From the NCBI RefSeq assembly GCF_001425905.1, contig NZ_LMDY01000001.1, positions 130,890-194,889 of the forward strand: a stretch of 64,000 bases of DNA, given 5' to 3'. This DNA is from Methylibium sp. Root1272. GTDB taxonomy: Bacteria > Pseudomonadota > Gammaproteobacteria > Burkholderiales > Burkholderiaceae_C. Position numbers and translations under genes: made by a program. Shown in pieces: positions 10,149-20,650 of the stretch (the first letter of the stretch is position 1; every line of letters starts with the position of its first letter). Below the pieces are notes generated by a model. It searched no databases and was not told where the DNA came from. It saw nothing but the letters and a program-made list of their open reading frames with translations.

Positions 10149-11387
10149 ATGTTGAACTACCAGCAACCCGATGCGAGCGGCCATTTCGGCCGCTATGGCG
10201 GCAGCTTCGTCGCCGAAACCCTGATCCACGCGCTCGACGAACTGAAGGCCGCCTACGCGCGCTATCGCGAAGATCCCGAGTTCGTGGCCGAGTTCAAGAG
10301 CGAGCTCGCGCATTTCGTCGGCCGGCCGAGCCCGATCTACCACGCTGCGCGCATGAGCCGCGAGCTCGGCGGGGCGCAGATCTACCTGAAGCGCGAGGAC
10401 CTCAACCACACTGGCGCCCACAAGATCAACAACACCATCGGCCAGGCGCTGCTGGCCCGGCGCATGGGCAAGCCACGCGTGATCGCCGAGACCGGCGCCG
10501 GCCAGCACGGCGTGGCCACCGCCACCATCTGTGCCCGCTACGGCATGGAATGCGTGGTCTACATGGGCAGCGAGGACGTGAAGCGCCAGTCGCCCAACGT
10601 CTACCGCATGCACCTGTTGGGCGCCCGGGTGGTGCCGGTGGACAGCGGCAGCAAGACGCTGAAGGACGCGCTCAACGAGGCGCTGCGCGACTGGGTCACC
10701 AACGTCGAGAACACCTTCTACATCATCGGCACCGTGGCCGGCCCGGCGCCGTATCCGGAGATGGTGCGTGACTTCCAGAGCGTCATCGGCGAGGAATGCC
10801 TGCTGCAGATGCCGGAGATGGCGGGCCGCCAGCCCGACGCGGTGATCGCCTGCGTCGGTGGCGGCAGCAACGCGATGGGCATCTTCTACCCGTACATCCG
10901 CCACGAAGGGGTGCGCCTGATCGGCGTGGAGGCCGCGGGCCATGGGCTCGACACCGGCAAACATGCAGCCAGCCTCAGCGCCGGCTCGCCCGGCGTGCTG
11001 CACGGCAACCGCACCTACCTGTTGCAGGACGCGAACGGCCAGATCATCGAGACGCACTCGATCTCCGCCGGCCTCGACTACCCCGGTGTCGGCCCCGAGC
11101 ACGCCTACCTGAAGGACATCGGCCGGGCCGAATACGTCGGCATCACCGACGACGAGGCGCTGCAGGCCTTCCACCGGCTGTGCCGTACCGAAGGCATCAT
11201 CCCGGCGCTCGAATCCAGCCATGCCGTGGCCTATGCGATGAAGCTCGCGCCGACGATGCGGAGCGACCAGAGCCTGCTGGTCAACCTGTCCGGCCGGGGC
11301 GACAAGGACATCGGCACCGTCGCCGACCTGTCCGGTGCAGAGTTCTACGACCGGCCGTCGTCGCGCGGCGAGAAGGTGAAGCAATGA
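10149..11387 (+). CDS. trpB: Tryptophan synthase beta chain
   Basis: PLP enzyme joining indole to serine. 412 residues starting [18 protein letters not shown]. The PLP lysine is K92 in [11 protein letters not shown]. The phosphate-binding GGGSNAMG segment and the EPEH-like region ending in the Ser/Gly-rich NLSGRGDKD are present. ATG 10149 gives the family start; the open frame upstream overlaps trpF. The stop codon overlaps an ATG (ATGA) that opens a 34-codon frame rather than trpA itself; see the repeat entry at 11382-11491. Confidence 0.97.
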   Translation: MLNYQQPDASGHFGRYGGSFVAETLIHALDELKAAYARYREDPEFVAEFKSELAHFVGRPSPIYHAARMSRELGGAQIYLKREDLNHTGAHKINNTIGQALLARRMGKPRVIAETGAGQHGVATATICARYGMECVVYMGSEDVKRQSPNVYRMHLLGARVVPVDSGSKTLKDALNEALRDWVTNVENTFYIIGTVAGPAPYPEMVRDFQSVIGEECLLQMPEMAGRQPDAVIACVGGGSNAMGIFYPYIRHEGVRLIGVEAAGHGLDTGKHAASLSAGSPGVLHGNRTYLLQDANGQIIETHSISAGLDYPGVGPEHAYLKDIGRAEYVGITDDEALQAFHRLCRTEGIIPALESSHAVAYAMKLAPTMRSDQSLLVNLSGRGDKDIGTVADLSGAEFYDRPSSRGEKVKQ

Positions 11388-11491
11388 GCCCGCACAGCCG
11401 CCAAGGGCCACGAAAGGGCCCCTCCCGGTTCCCGGGCGAATACTCCCGCTCGGCGGGACAGCGCGTAGCGCGAAGGGTGCACCAATGAGCC
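11382..11491. repeat. Direct repeats of the trpB/trpA start-stop junction enclosing a palindromic insert
   Basis: CAATGAGCC occurs at 11382-11390 (trpB stop) and again at 11483-11491 (trpA start), offset 101 bases. Between them lie hairpin-forming stretches: TCCCGC/GCGGGA at 11444-11458, CCCGG TT CCCGGG near 11424-11436, and GCGCGTAGCGCG at 11461-11472. A 34-codon frame opens at 11384 in an ATGA overlap with trpB and closes at 11488 in an ATGA overlap with trpA. This looks like an insertion that duplicated an ancestral ATGA junction; that reading is an inference. Confidence 0.6.
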
Positions 11492-12303
11492 GCATCGCTG
11501 CCACCTTCGAACGGCTGCGTATGCAGCGGCGCACGGCGCTGATCCCCTACATCACGGCCGGCGACCCCTATGCCGACGCCACCGTCGACATCATGCTGGC
11601 GATGGCCGGAGCCGGGGCCGACGTCATCGAACTCGGCGTGCCGTTCTCCGACCCGATGGCCGACGGCCCGGTGATCCAGAAGGCCTCGGAGCGGGCGCTG
11701 GCCAAGGGCATCGGCATGGGCCAGGTGCTGGCGATGGTGCGGGGCTTCCGCGAGTGCAACGACACCACGCCGGTGGTGCTGATGGGCTATGCGAACCCGG
11801 TCGAGCGCTATGGCATCGAACGCTTCGTCGCCGACGCCAAGACGGCCGGCGTCGACGGCGTTCTGGTGGTCGACTACCCGCCCGAGGAGTGCGAGGCCTT
11901 TGCCTCGCAACTGCAGGGCGTGGGCCTCGATCCGATCTTCCTGCTCGCTCCGACCTCCACCGAACAGCGCATGAAGGACGTGGGCCGCATCGCGCGCGGC
12001 TACGTCTACTACGTGTCGCTCAAGGGCGTGACCGGAGCAGGGCACCTGGACACCGACGCCGTCGCGACGATGCTGCCGCGTATTCGCGAACACGTGAAGG
12101 TGCCGGTCGGCGTGGGCTTCGGCATCCGCGATGCGGCCACCGCCAAGGCGCTGTCGGCGGTGGCGGACGCCGTCGTCATCGGCTCGCGCATCGTCCAGTT
12201 GCTGGAAGTCGAGCCGCGCGAGAACGTGGCGGCCGTCGGCGGTGCTTTCATTGCCTCGATCCGCGAGGCGCTAGATTCTTCAACCGAAGGAGTGCGTGCA
12301 TGA
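11485..12303 (+). CDS. trpA: Tryptophan synthase alpha chain
   Basis: Cleaves indole-3-glycerol phosphate to indole for channelling into TrpB. 272 residues. Catalytic Glu49 ([12 protein letters not shown]) and Asp60 (ADGPVIQ) fall at the same residue numbers as in the Salmonella enzyme. Its ATG sits in the second copy of the duplicated CAATGAGCC junction. Its stop overlaps the accD start (ATGA), so trpA and accD are translationally linked. Confidence 0.97.
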   Translation: MSRIAATFERLRMQRRTALIPYITAGDPYADATVDIMLAMAGAGADVIELGVPFSDPMADGPVIQKASERALAKGIGMGQVLAMVRGFRECNDTTPVVLMGYANPVERYGIERFVADAKTAGVDGVLVVDYPPEECEAFASQLQGVGLDPIFLLAPTSTEQRMKDVGRIARGYVYYVSLKGVTGAGHLDTDAVATMLPRIREHVKVPVGVGFGIRDAATAKALSAVADAVVIGSRIVQLLEVEPRENVAAVGGAFIASIREALDSSTEGVRA

Positions 12304-13172
12304 GTTGGCTCGAGAAACTGCTGCCGCCCAAGATCCAGCCCACCGACCCGACCGAGCGTCGCTCGGTGCCGGAAGGGCTGTGGATCAAGTGCCCTGCCTG
12401 CGAGACGGTGCTCTACAAGACCGACCTGGAGCAGAACGCCTACGTCTGCCCCAAGTGCGCCCACCACCATCGCGTCGGTGCGCGCGAGCGCCTCGACAAG
12501 TTCCTCGATCCCGAGGGCCGCTACGAGCTGGCACAGGAAGTCGTGCCGGTCGATCCGCTGAAGTTCAAGGACAGCAAGAAGTACCCCGAGCGCCTGAAGC
12601 AGGCGATGGAGTCCACCGGCGAGACCGATGCGCTGGTGGTGATGGGCGGCGCGGTCCACACGCTGCCGATCGCCGCCGCCGCCTTCGAGTTCGAGTTCAT
12701 GGGCGGTTCGATGGGCTCGGTGGTCGGTGAGCGCTTCGTGCGTGGCGTCGAGGCGGCGATCGACCAGAAGACGCCGTTCATCTGCTTCACGGCGACCGGT
12801 GGCGCACGCATGCAGGAAGGCCTGCTGTCATTGATGCAGATGGCCAAGACCAACGCGGCCCTGACGCGGTTGGCCAAGGCGAAGCTGCCCTACATCAGCG
12901 TGCTGACCGACCCGACGATGGGTGGCGTGTCGGCCGGCTTCGCCTTCATGGGCGACGTGGTGATCGCCGAACCGAAGGCGCTGATCGGTTTCGCCGGCCC
13001 GCGCGTGATCGAGAACACCGTGCGGGAGAAGCTGCCCGAGGGTTTCCAGCGCAGCGAGTTCCTGCTGAACAAGGGGGCGCTCGACATGATCGTCGACCGC
13101 CGCGAGTTGCGCGGCACGGTGGCTCACCTGCTCGCGATGCTGCAGCGGCAGAGCGCCGACGCGGTGGCCTGA
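12300..13172 (+). CDS. accD: Acetyl-CoA carboxylase carboxyltransferase beta subunit
   Basis: Carboxyltransferase half that, with AccA, transfers CO2 from biotin to acetyl-CoA in fatty-acid synthesis. 290 residues. The N-terminal zinc ribbon has C31, C34, C50 and C53 (CPACETVLY ... CPKCAHH), followed by the crotonase-fold body with TGGARMQEG and the [12 protein letters not shown] oxyanion region. ATG overlaps the trpA stop. A terminator-like hairpin lies about 55 bases downstream. Confidence 0.97.
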   Translation: MSWLEKLLPPKIQPTDPTERRSVPEGLWIKCPACETVLYKTDLEQNAYVCPKCAHHHRVGARERLDKFLDPEGRYELAQEVVPVDPLKFKDSKKYPERLKQAMESTGETDALVVMGGAVHTLPIAAAAFEFEFMGGSMGSVVGERFVRGVEAAIDQKTPFICFTATGGARMQEGLLSLMQMAKTNAALTRLAKAKLPYISVLTDPTMGGVSAGFAFMGDVVIAEPKALIGFAGPRVIENTVREKLPEGFQRSEFLLNKGALDMIVDRRELRGTVAHLLAMLQRQSADAVA

Positions 13173-13225
13173 GCTTCCTGTCGCCCGCTCAGTGCGGCTG
13201 ACGGCTGCGGGCCGCCAGGGAGGCG

Positions 13226-13250
13226 AAGGGCGGCCTTGGCCGCCCTTGTT
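13226..13250 (+). terminator. Terminator between accD and folC
   Basis: A near-perfect 10-bp palindrome AAGGGCGGCC / GGCCGCCCTT ends in TTGTT. It lies between accD and folC; the T-tract is short, so termination may be partial. Confidence 0.65.
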
Positions 13251-13304
13251 CTCGACGCTCGGCTCCCTGTCCCGTCCGTTTCTCTTTTCCACGATTCGCG
13301 CTCC

Positions 13305-14627
13305 ATGACGACCCCGTCCACGCTCGCCGACTGGCTGGCCCATTGCGAGCGCCTGCACCCCCGGACCATCGACCTCACGCTGGAGCGAGTGCAGCGCGTG
13401 CGCGAACGGCTCGGGCTGGGCTTCGGCTGCCCGGTGTTCACGGTGGCCGGCACCAACGGCAAGGGTTCGACCTGCGCGATGCTCGAGGCGATCCTGCTGC
13501 ATTCGGGTTATCGGGTCGGCGTCTACACCTCGCCGCACCTGGTGCATTTCGAGGAACGCTGCCGCATCGGCGGCGAGATCGTCGAAGCGGCAGCGCTGCT
13601 GCCGCACTTCGCTGCCGTCGAAATGGCTCGCCAGGGCGAGACGCTGACCTACTTCGAGTTCACCACGCTGGTCATCCTGCGGCTGCTCGGCGAGGCGTCG
13701 CTCGACGCGGTGGTGCTGGAGGTCGGCCTCGGGGGGCGGCTGGACGCCGTCAATTCGATCGACACCGACTGCGCCATCCTCACGAGCATCGACCTCGACC
13801 ACATGGACTATCTCGGTCCGGACCGCGAGGCGATCGGGCGCGAGAAGGCGGGCATCCTGCGCACCGGCCGGCCGGCGATCGTCGGCGATCCGGTGCCGCC
13901 GCAGAGCGTGCTCGACCACGCCCGCGAGATCGGCGCCGACCTGTGGCGCTTCGGGCAGGACTTCAACTACCGCGGCGACAAGCAGCAGTGGGGCTGGGCC
14001 GGCCGCGCGCGCCGCCACAACGGGCTGGCCTATCCGGCCCTGCGCGGGGCGAATCAACTGCTCAACGCCTCGGGCGTGCTGGCGGCGCTGGAGGCGCTGC
14101 GCGACCGGCTGCCGATCACTGCGCAGGCGGTTCGCAACGGCCTGGCGATGGTCGAGCTTCCCGGCCGTTTCCAGATCGTGCCGGGCGAGCCGACGCTGGT
14201 GCTCGACGTCGCGCACAACCCGCACGCGGTCGCCACGCTGGCCGAGAACCTCGACCAGATGGGCTACTACCCCTGCACCCACGTCGTGTTCGGTGCGATG
14301 AAGGACAAGGACATCGAGACCATGTTCGCGCGCCTGCTGCCGCTGGTCGATCGCTGGTACTTCAGCAACCTGCCGACGCCCCGCGCCGCGACGGCGCAGG
14401 AGCTCCGGGCCCTGCATGCACGGGTCTTGGCCGCGCGTGCGCCAGGGTCGACGCCGCTGCCGCCGCAGGTGCAGGTCAGCGAGCATCCGGCACCCCGTGC
14501 CGCGCTCGTCGCGGCCCTCGATGCGGCAGACCCCGCTGATAGAATCGTGGTGTTCGGATCGTTCTTCACCGTCGGTGGCGTGCTCGAGAACGGGCTGCCA
14601 CGCCGCACTGCCAAGCACCTGGGTTGA
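13305..14627 (+). CDS. folC: Dihydrofolate synthase / folylpolyglutamate synthase
   Basis: Mur-ligase-fold ATP enzyme that adds glutamate to dihydropteroate and then to reduced folates. 440 residues. P-loop VAGTNGKGSTCAML, substrate region VYTSPHLVHFEERCRI, and VLEVGLGGRLDAVN with a metal-binding Glu. C-terminal domain landmark DVAHNPHAV. Start ATG 13305 gives a normal N-terminus; the upstream open frame overlaps the terminator hairpin. The downstream order SPOR protein-cvpA-purF is the usual proteobacterial neighbourhood. Confidence 0.95.
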   Translation: MTTPSTLADWLAHCERLHPRTIDLTLERVQRVRERLGLGFGCPVFTVAGTNGKGSTCAMLEAILLHSGYRVGVYTSPHLVHFEERCRIGGEIVEAAALLPHFAAVEMARQGETLTYFEFTTLVILRLLGEASLDAVVLEVGLGGRLDAVNSIDTDCAILTSIDLDHMDYLGPDREAIGREKAGILRTGRPAIVGDPVPPQSVLDHAREIGADLWRFGQDFNYRGDKQQWGWAGRARRHNGLAYPALRGANQLLNASGVLAALEALRDRLPITAQAVRNGLAMVELPGRFQIVPGEPTLVLDVAHNPHAVATLAENLDQMGYYPCTHVVFGAMKDKDIETMFARLLPLVDRWYFSNLPTPRAATAQELRALHARVLAARAPGSTPLPPQVQVSEHPAPRAALVAALDAADPADRIVVFGSFFTVGGVLENGLPRRTAKHLG

Positions 14628-14729
14628 CATTGCGGTTGCCGACCCGATGTGCAGGTCCGACGGCCTGCATCGCGGAACCATCGCAGGGCGTTGCGCTTGC
14701 CGTCGCTCACCTCCCGGAAGCCTCCACGC

Positions 14730-15497
14730 ATGGGTCTGCTGTCCTTCTTTCATCGCAAGTCCGACACCGGAACCGGCGCGTCTCCGACCGACGCTGACTC
14801 CGTCGAACTCGCGCGCAGCCGTGCACGTCGCCGCCTTGTCGGCGCGACGGTGCTGGTGGTGCTGGGTGTGCTGGGCTTCCCGCTGCTGTTCGACACGGTG
14901 CCGCGGCCGCTGTCGGGCGATATCCCGATCGATATCCCTCGCAAGGATGCTGCCGCGCCGCTGATCGCCAAGCCTGCGGGCCCGCCGCCGGCTGCCGTGA
15001 CGGTACCGAAGGACGATCCGGTCGTGACGGAGAGCGCTTCGGAGGCCGGGCGTGAGGTCGCCGCGTCGGCAGCAGTGCCGCGTGTCGCGGCCGCCCCCGC
15101 GGAAAAGCCGGCCGCGAAGCCGGCCGAGAAACTTGCCGACAAGAAGCCTGAGCCGGCCGCCTCGAAGCCGGCGGTCGCCCCGGACGCCGCGCGGGCTCGG
15201 GCCGCGCTGGAAGGCAAACCGGTCGTCGCGGCCAAGCCCGAGGCCGCCGACAAGACCGCCGACGGCAGCACACGCTTCGTCGTGCAGGTCGGCGCCTACA
15301 GCGAGGCCGACTCGGCCCGCGAGGCCCGCTCGCGCGTCGAGAAGCTGGGCTACAAGACCTACACGCAGGTCGTCGAGACGCCGTCGGGCAAGCGCATCCG
15401 TGTGCGCATCGGCCCGTACGCCGATCGCGGCGAGGCCGACAAGGTGGCGTCCAAGATCAAGCAGTCCGGCCTCAATTCGGCCGTGCTCACACTGTGA
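14730..15497 (+). CDS. SPOR-domain inner-membrane protein (DedD-like)
   Basis: 255 residues. A short cytoplasmic head is followed by one transmembrane helix (about residues 35-52, LVGATVLVVLGVLGFPLLF), a Lys/Ala/Pro-rich periplasmic linker, and a C-terminal SPOR domain (about 178-255) with the RFVVQVGAYSEADSA and RVRIGPYADRGEAD strands. SPOR domains bind denuded glycan strands at the division septum. Position between folC and cvpA matches dedD, though sequence outside the SPOR domain is too low in complexity to fix the name. Its stop overlaps the cvpA GTG start. Confidence 0.88.
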   Translation: MGLLSFFHRKSDTGTGASPTDADSVELARSRARRRLVGATVLVVLGVLGFPLLFDTVPRPLSGDIPIDIPRKDAAAPLIAKPAGPPPAAVTVPKDDPVVTESASEAGREVAASAAVPRVAAAPAEKPAAKPAEKLADKKPEPAASKPAVAPDAARARAALEGKPVVAAKPEAADKTADGSTRFVVQVGAYSEADSAREARSRVEKLGYKTYTQVVETPSGKRIRVRIGPYADRGEADKVASKIKQSGLNSAVLTL

Positions 15498-16003
15498 GCG
15501 CCGCCGTGGCGCAGGTCAGCTGGGTCGACTGGGTGTTCCTCGCCGTGGTCGGCCTGTCGGTCATCGTCGGCCTGGTGCGCGGCCTGCTGTACGAGGTGAT
15601 GTCGCTGCTGGGCTGGGTGGTCGCCTACGTGGCGGCGCAGGCCTTCGGCGTGGTCGTGGCACCGAGCATTCCGGTCGGGGCGCCGGGCTCGGGGCTCAAC
15701 CTCGCCGCGTCGTTCGTGATCGTCTTCGTGGCCGTGCTGATCGGCTGGAGTTTCCTGTCGTGGCTGATCAAGAAGCTGGTGCAGGCGTCGCCGCTGAGCC
15801 CGCTCGATCGGGTGCTGGGCGCGGTGTTCGGCCTGTTGCGCGGCGTGCTGGTGGCGCTGGTCGCTGCGACGGCGGTCACCATGACGCCGCTGGCGACATC
15901 GCCGGCATGGCAAGCTGCCCACAGCGTGGCGGGACTGCAGGCGGTGCTGGCCGGCCTGAGGCCGTTGCTGCCGGATGAGGTGGCGCGGCATCTGCGGGCC
16001 TGA
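15494..16003 (+). CDS. cvpA: CvpA family membrane protein
   Basis: 169-residue polytopic protein with four predicted helices. It begins at a GTG inside the stop of the SPOR gene (GTGA overlap). The WVDWVFLAVVGLSVIVGLVRG opening and the FVAVLIGWSFLSWLIKKLV third helix are typical of CvpA, a protein required for colicin V production in E. coli and encoded ahead of purF. The molecular role is not established. Confidence 0.9.
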   Translation: MSAAVAQVSWVDWVFLAVVGLSVIVGLVRGLLYEVMSLLGWVVAYVAAQAFGVVVAPSIPVGAPGSGLNLAASFVIVFVAVLIGWSFLSWLIKKLVQASPLSPLDRVLGAVFGLLRGVLVALVAATAVTMTPLATSPAWQAAHSVAGLQAVLAGLRPLLPDEVARHLRA

Positions 16004-16029
16004 GAGAGATTCATTTCAAGGGGTAGTCC

Positions 16030-17559
16030 ATGTGTGGCATCGTCGGTGTGATCTCCACGGCACCGGTCAATCAGCTGATCTATGACGCCTTGCTGCTGCT
16101 GCAGCACCGCGGGCAAGACGCAGCCGGCATCGTGACGGCGGGGCCGGACGCCAAGGGCCGCAAGTTCTTCATGCACAAGGCGCGCGGCATGGTGCGCGAC
16201 GTGTTCCGCACCCGCAACATGCGGGGACTGCCCGGCACCGTGGGCCTGGGTCAGGTGCGCTACCCGACCGCGGGCAATGCCTACAGCGAAGAGGAGGCTC
16301 AGCCGTTCTACGTGAACGCGCCCTTCGGCCTGGTGCTGGTGCACAACGGCAACCTCACCAATGCCCATGCGCTGAAGCAGGAGCTGTATGCGGTCGATCG
16401 CCGCCATCTCAACACCGACAGCGACACCGAGGTGCTGCTGAACGTGGTGGCGCACGAGCTCGAGCTCGCGGCACGCGATCTGCCGCTGACGCCGAACGAG
16501 ATCTTCAAGGCCGTCGGGGCGGTGCACCGGCGCATCAAGGGCTCGTACGCGGTGGTCTGCCTGATCGCCGGTCACGGCGTGCTGGCGTTCCGCGACCCGT
16601 TCGGCATCCGCCCGCTGTGCCTGGGCGATGCGGAAGGCCCCGAGGGCCGCAGCGTGATGGTGGCCAGCGAATCGGTCGCGCTCGAAGGCACCGGCCACCG
16701 CCTCGTGCGCGACGTGGCGCCGGGCGAGGCGGTGTTCATCGATCTCGAAGGCCGTGTCCACGCTCGGCAGTGCGCCGCGAAGGCCTCGTTGCATCCCTGC
16801 GTGTTCGAGTTCGTCTACCTGGCCCGGCCCGATTCCGTGATCGACGGCATCTCGGTCTACCAGGCACGGCTCAACATGGGCGAGACCCTGGCGCAACGCC
16901 TGGTGTCGACGATGCCGCCGAACGAGATCGACGTGGTGATCCCGATCCCCGAGTCGAGCCGGCCGTCGGCCATGCAGCTGGCGCAGAAGCTCGGCAAGCC
17001 TTACCGCGAGGGCTTCGTGAAGAACCGCTACGTCGGCCGTACCTTCATCATGCCGGGGCAGGGCATGCGCAAGAAGTCGGTGCGCCAGAAGCTCAACGCG
17101 ATCGTGTCGGAGTTCAAGGGCCGCAACGTGCTGCTGGTCGACGACTCCATCGTGCGCGGCACCACCAGCAAGGAGATCGTGCAGATGGCGCGCGAGGCCG
17201 GCGCCCGCAAGGTCTTCATGGCCTCGGCCGCGCCGCCGGTGCGCTTCCCGAATGTCTATGGCATCGACATGCCGACCAAGGGCGAGCTGATCGCGCACGA
17301 CCGCAGCATCGAGGAGATCCGCGAGTTCATCGGTGCCGACGCTCTGATCTACCAAGACGTCGCGGCGATGAAGAAGGCCGTCGGCTCGCTGAACCCGAAC
17401 CTGGCCGGCTTCGAGGCCTCGTGCTTCGATGGCGTCTACATCACCGGCGACGTGAGCGCCGCGGACTTCGAGGCGCTGGCCGCGCAGCGGCCGTTGCAGC
17501 TGGAAGAAGATGCCGAGTCGGCGTCGCGGCTGGCACTGCAGAGCGCCACGGAGGTCTGA
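16030..17559 (+). CDS. purF: Amidophosphoribosyltransferase
   Basis: First committed step of purine synthesis, converting PRPP and glutamine to phosphoribosylamine. 509 residues. Class II glutaminase N-terminus with nucleophile Cys2 after Met removal ([10 protein letters not shown]). The C-terminal PRTase domain has the PRPP loop [18 protein letters not shown]-containing stretch before ATG 16030 serves as ribosome site. The stop overlaps the metZ start by one base (TGATG). Confidence 0.97.
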   Translation: MCGIVGVISTAPVNQLIYDALLLLQHRGQDAAGIVTAGPDAKGRKFFMHKARGMVRDVFRTRNMRGLPGTVGLGQVRYPTAGNAYSEEEAQPFYVNAPFGLVLVHNGNLTNAHALKQELYAVDRRHLNTDSDTEVLLNVVAHELELAARDLPLTPNEIFKAVGAVHRRIKGSYAVVCLIAGHGVLAFRDPFGIRPLCLGDAEGPEGRSVMVASESVALEGTGHRLVRDVAPGEAVFIDLEGRVHARQCAAKASLHPCVFEFVYLARPDSVIDGISVYQARLNMGETLAQRLVSTMPPNEIDVVIPIPESSRPSAMQLAQKLGKPYREGFVKNRYVGRTFIMPGQGMRKKSVRQKLNAIVSEFKGRNVLLVDDSIVRGTTSKEIVQMAREAGARKVFMASAAPPVRFPNVYGIDMPTKGELIAHDRSIEEIREFIGADALIYQDVAAMKKAVGSLNPNLAGFEASCFDGVYITGDVSAADFEALAAQRPLQLEEDAESASRLALQSATEV

Positions 17560-18803
17560 TGGCGGGCACCGACGACACCAAGCGGCTGCCGCGCGTCGAC
17601 CTGCCGTCCGACGTGCGGCTGGACACGCTCGCCGTGCGCGAGGGCCTGCCACCCAGCCAGTATGGCGAGAACTCCGAGGCGCTGTACCTGACCAGCAGCT
17701 TCGTGCATCCCGACGCCGCCACCGCGGCCGCGCGCTTCGCCAACGAGGAAGAGGCCTTCGTCTACTCGCGCTTCAGCAACCCGACGGTCACGATGATGGA
17801 GCGCCGCCTGGCGGCGATGGAGGGCACCGAGGCCTGCATCGCGTCGTCGAGCGGCATGAGCGCGATCCTGCTGCTGTGCCTGGGCCTGTTGAAGGCCGGC
17901 GACCACGTGATCTGCTCGCAGAGCGTGTTCGGCTCGACCATCAAGCTGCTGGGCGGTGAATTGGCCAGGTTCGGCGTCGAGACCAGCTTCGTGTCGCAAA
18001 CCGACGTGGCCGCGTGGCAGGCGGCGGTGCGTCCGACGACTCGCCTGCTGTTCGCCGAGACGCCGAGCAATCCGCTCACCGAGGTGTGCGACATCGCGGC
18101 GCTGGCCGACGTGGCGCACCGGGCCGGCGCCTTGCTGGCGGTCGACAACTGCTTCTGCTCGCCGGCGCTGCAGCAACCGGTGAAGCTGGGTGCGGACCTG
18201 ATCGTCCATTCCGGCACCAAGTACCTCGACGGCCAGGGCCGCGTGCTGGCCGGTGCGGTGTGCGGCCCGGCGCACATCGTCAACGACAAGCTGGTACCGC
18301 TGATGCGCAGCGCCGGCATGAGCCTTTCGCCGTTCAACGCCTGGGTGGTGCTGAAGGGCCTGGAAACGCTGGCGATCCGCATGGCCGCGCAGAGCGAGCG
18401 AGCGCTCGGCCTTGCGCGATGGCTCGAGGCGCATCCGGCGGTGCAGCGCGTCTACCACCCCGGCCTGCCGTCGCACCCACAGCACGCACTGGCGATGTCG
18501 CAGCAGAACGGCTGTGGCGGGGCCGTGGTGTCCTTCATCGTGAAGGGCGAGGGCGCCGATCTTGCGCGCCGCAATGCCTTCCACGTGATCGACAGCACGC
18601 GCATCTGCTCGATCACCGCCAACCTCGGCGACACCAAGACCACCATCACCCACCCGGCCAGCACCTCGCACGGCCGGCTGACCGAGGCGCAGCGCCTCGC
18701 GGCCGGCATCACGCAGGGCATGGTCCGCGTGGCGGCCGGCCTGGATGACCTGGACGACTTGAAGGCCGATCTCGCGCGTGGCCTCGACACCCTGACGGCA
18801 TGA
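17559..18803 (+). CDS. metZ: O-succinylhomoserine sulfhydrylase
   Basis: PLP enzyme of the Cys/Met-metabolism family that makes homocysteine from O-succinylhomoserine and sulfide. 414 residues. The PLP lysine lies in [12 protein letters not shown] and the Asp that contacts the pyridine nitrogen in [20 protein letters not shown] and [12 protein letters not shown] are typical of MetZ. Linkage to purF is normal for Burkholderiales and Pseudomonas. Substrate choice (succinyl versus acetyl ester) is inferred from family, not visible directly. The stop overlaps the gltX start. Confidence 0.92.
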   Translation: MAGTDDTKRLPRVDLPSDVRLDTLAVREGLPPSQYGENSEALYLTSSFVHPDAATAAARFANEEEAFVYSRFSNPTVTMMERRLAAMEGTEACIASSSGMSAILLLCLGLLKAGDHVICSQSVFGSTIKLLGGELARFGVETSFVSQTDVAAWQAAVRPTTRLLFAETPSNPLTEVCDIAALADVAHRAGALLAVDNCFCSPALQQPVKLGADLIVHSGTKYLDGQGRVLAGAVCGPAHIVNDKLVPLMRSAGMSLSPFNAWVVLKGLETLAIRMAAQSERALGLARWLEAHPAVQRVYHPGLPSHPQHALAMSQQNGCGGAVVSFIVKGEGADLARRNAFHVIDSTRICSITANLGDTKTTITHPASTSHGRLTEAQRLAAGITQGMVRVAAGLDDLDDLKADLARGLDTLTA

Positions 18804-20206
18804 GCAGCACCTCCCACGCAACCGTTCGCACGCGCTTCGCGCCGTCGCCCACGGGCTTCATCCACCTCGGCAACATCCGCTCCGCGCTCTATCCCTGGGC
18901 CTATGCCCGGGCGACGGGCGGCGTGTTCGTGCTGCGCATCGAGGACACCGACGTGGAGCGATCCTCGCAGGAGGCCGTCGACGTCATCCTCGAGAGCATG
19001 CGCTGGCTGGGCCTGGATGCCGACGAGGGCCCGTTCTTCCAGATGCAGCGCATGGACCGCTACAAGGAGGTGCTGGCCGGGATGCTCGAGCAGGGGCTCG
19101 CCTACCGCTGCTACATGAGCCAGGCCGAGCTCGATGTATTGCGCGAGCGCCAGATGGCTGCCAAGCAGAAGCCGCGCTACGACGGCACCTGGCGTCCCGA
19201 ACCCGGCAAGACGCTGCCGTCGGTGCCTGCGGGTGTGCAGCCGGTGATCCGCTTCAGGTCGCCGATCGGCGGCAGCGTGGCGTGGGACGACAAGGTCAAG
19301 GGCCGCATCGAGTTCAGCAACGACGAACTCGACGACCTGGTGATCGCAAGGCCCGACGGCACGCCGACCTACAACTTCTGCGTCGTCGTCGACGATGCCG
19401 ACATGAAGATCACCCACGTGATCCGCGGCGACGACCATGTGAACAACACGCCGCGGCAGATCCACATCCTGCGAGCACTCGGCCACGAGCCGCCGGTCTA
19501 CGCGCACCTGCCGACCGTGCTGAACGAGCAGGGCGAGAAGATGAGCAAGCGCCATGGCGCCAAGCCCGTCACGCAATATCGTGATGAGGGCTACCTCGCC
19601 GATGCCGTGGTCAACTACCTGGCCCGCCTGGGCTGGAGCCACGGCGACGACGAAATCTTCTCGCGCGAGCAACTGGTCGAGTGGTTCAACCTCGATCACC
19701 TCGGCAAGAGCGCGGCGCAGTTCGACGAAGCCAAGCTGCGCTGGGTCGGCGCCCAGCATCTCAAGCGCACCGACGACGCGGTGCTGGCGCCGCTGGTGGC
19801 GCTGCAACTACATCGGCTCGGCCTCGCCGCGCCCACCGACGAGCGGCTCGTGCGGCTGTGCGGGCTGTTCAAGGACCGCTGTGCCACGACCGTCGAACTG
19901 GCGCAGTGGCTGGCCATGTACTTCGGTGAGGTGGCGCCGAGTACCGAGGATCTCGCGGCCCACGTGACCGACGCGGTGAAGCCGGCACTGACGTCGCTCG
20001 TAGGACGCTTCTCCGAGATCGCCTGGGATGCCGCATCGATCCAGCGGGCCTTCAAGGCGACGCTCGCCGAACACGGCCTGAAGATGCCGCAGCTGGCGCA
20101 TGCGGTGCGCGTGCTGGTTTGCGGCCGTGCCCAGACGCCATCGGTCGATGCGGTGCTGGCCCTGTTCGCCCGTGACACCGTGCTGGCGCGCTTGCGAGCC
20201 GCCTGA
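18800..20206 (+). CDS. gltX: Glutamate--tRNA ligase
   Basis: Class I aminoacyl-tRNA synthetase of 468 residues. The HIGH-type signature is [15 protein letters not shown] and the KMSKS loop is [10 protein letters not shown]. It lacks the Cys-rich zinc motif of the E. coli enzyme in the region where that would lie (about residues 98-125). ATG overlaps the metZ stop (ATGA). Directly downstream are three tRNA genes, one of them tRNA-Glu, its own substrate. Confidence 0.96.
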   Translation: MSSTSHATVRTRFAPSPTGFIHLGNIRSALYPWAYARATGGVFVLRIEDTDVERSSQEAVDVILESMRWLGLDADEGPFFQMQRMDRYKEVLAGMLEQGLAYRCYMSQAELDVLRERQMAAKQKPRYDGTWRPEPGKTLPSVPAGVQPVIRFRSPIGGSVAWDDKVKGRIEFSNDELDDLVIARPDGTPTYNFCVVVDDADMKITHVIRGDDHVNNTPRQIHILRALGHEPPVYAHLPTVLNEQGEKMSKRHGAKPVTQYRDEGYLADAVVNYLARLGWSHGDDEIFSREQLVEWFNLDHLGKSAAQFDEAKLRWVGAQHLKRTDDAVLAPLVALQLHRLGLAAPTDERLVRLCGLFKDRCATTVELAQWLAMYFGEVAPSTEDLAAHVTDAVKPALTSLVGRFSEIAWDAASIQRAFKATLAEHGLKMPQLAHAVRVLVCGRAQTPSVDAVLALFARDTVLARLRAA

Positions 20207-20221
20207 AAATCGTCATATAAT
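20192..20221 (+). promoter_or_regulatory. Candidate sigma-70 promoter of the tRNA cluster
   Basis: TTGCGA (20192-20197) and a perfect TATAAT (20216-20221) are separated by 18 bases. The -35 box lies in the last codons of gltX. A start near 20228 would leave a leader of about 17 bases before tRNA-Ala. Confidence 0.6.
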
Positions 20222-20232
20222 TTCGGTCTCGC

Positions 20233-20350
<118 letters not shown>

Positions 20351-20378
20351 AAGAGAAGCGATTTGCCAGAAGGTTTCA

Positions 20379-20454
20379 GTCCCCTTCGTCTAGAGGCCTA
20401 GGACACCACCCTTTCACGGTGATTACAGGGGTTCGAATCCCCTAGGGGACGCCA
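20379..20454 (+). tRNA. tRNA-Glu (anticodon TTC)
   Basis: 76 bases with encoded CCA. Acceptor GTCCCCT/AGGGGAC is fully paired. The anticodon loop CTTTCAC gives TTC. The top of the anticodon stem appears to hold a C-A mismatch (positions 27-43, stems CCACC and GGTGA), unlike the usual paired base. Confidence 0.96.
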
Positions 20455-20500
20455 AGTCAGCGCAGGACTTGCACAGCAATGTGAAACCTGCCAACCACAT

Positions 20501-20577
20501 GGAGTGGTAGTTCAGTTGGTTAGAATACCGGCCTGTCACGCCGGGGGTCGCGGGTTCGAGCCCCGTCCACTCCGCCA
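20501..20577 (+). tRNA. tRNA-Asp (anticodon GTC)
   Basis: 77 bases with encoded CCA. Acceptor GGAGTGG pairs with CCACTCC. The anticodon loop CTGTCAC gives GTC. The T-arm CGGGTTCGAGCCCCG is intact. A long hairpin terminator follows eight bases later. Confidence 0.97.
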
Positions 20578-20584
20578 AAAAATC

Positions 20585-20623
20585 AACGGGTTGCAACAGC
20601 GATGTTGCAACCCGTTGTGTTTT
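20585..20623. terminator. Bidirectional rho-independent terminator
   Basis: A perfect 13-bp stem AACGGGTTGCAAC / GTTGCAACCCGTT has loop AGCGAT. On the plus strand it is followed by GTGTTTT, closing the tRNA transcript. On the minus strand it is followed by GATTTTTT, serving the convergent flavin reductase gene. Confidence 0.92.
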
Positions 20624-20650
20624 GCGCGTGCGCCTTCGTGCTCCCGATGA

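Noticed and set aside
11384-11488. The 34-codon frame between trpB and trpA as a functional leader peptide
   Set aside because: There is no tandem Trp codon and no attenuator layout. Its precise overlaps are better explained by duplication of the junction.
17500-17560. SAM or other riboswitch ahead of metZ
   Set aside because: metZ overlaps the purF stop, leaving no leader to hold a riboswitch.
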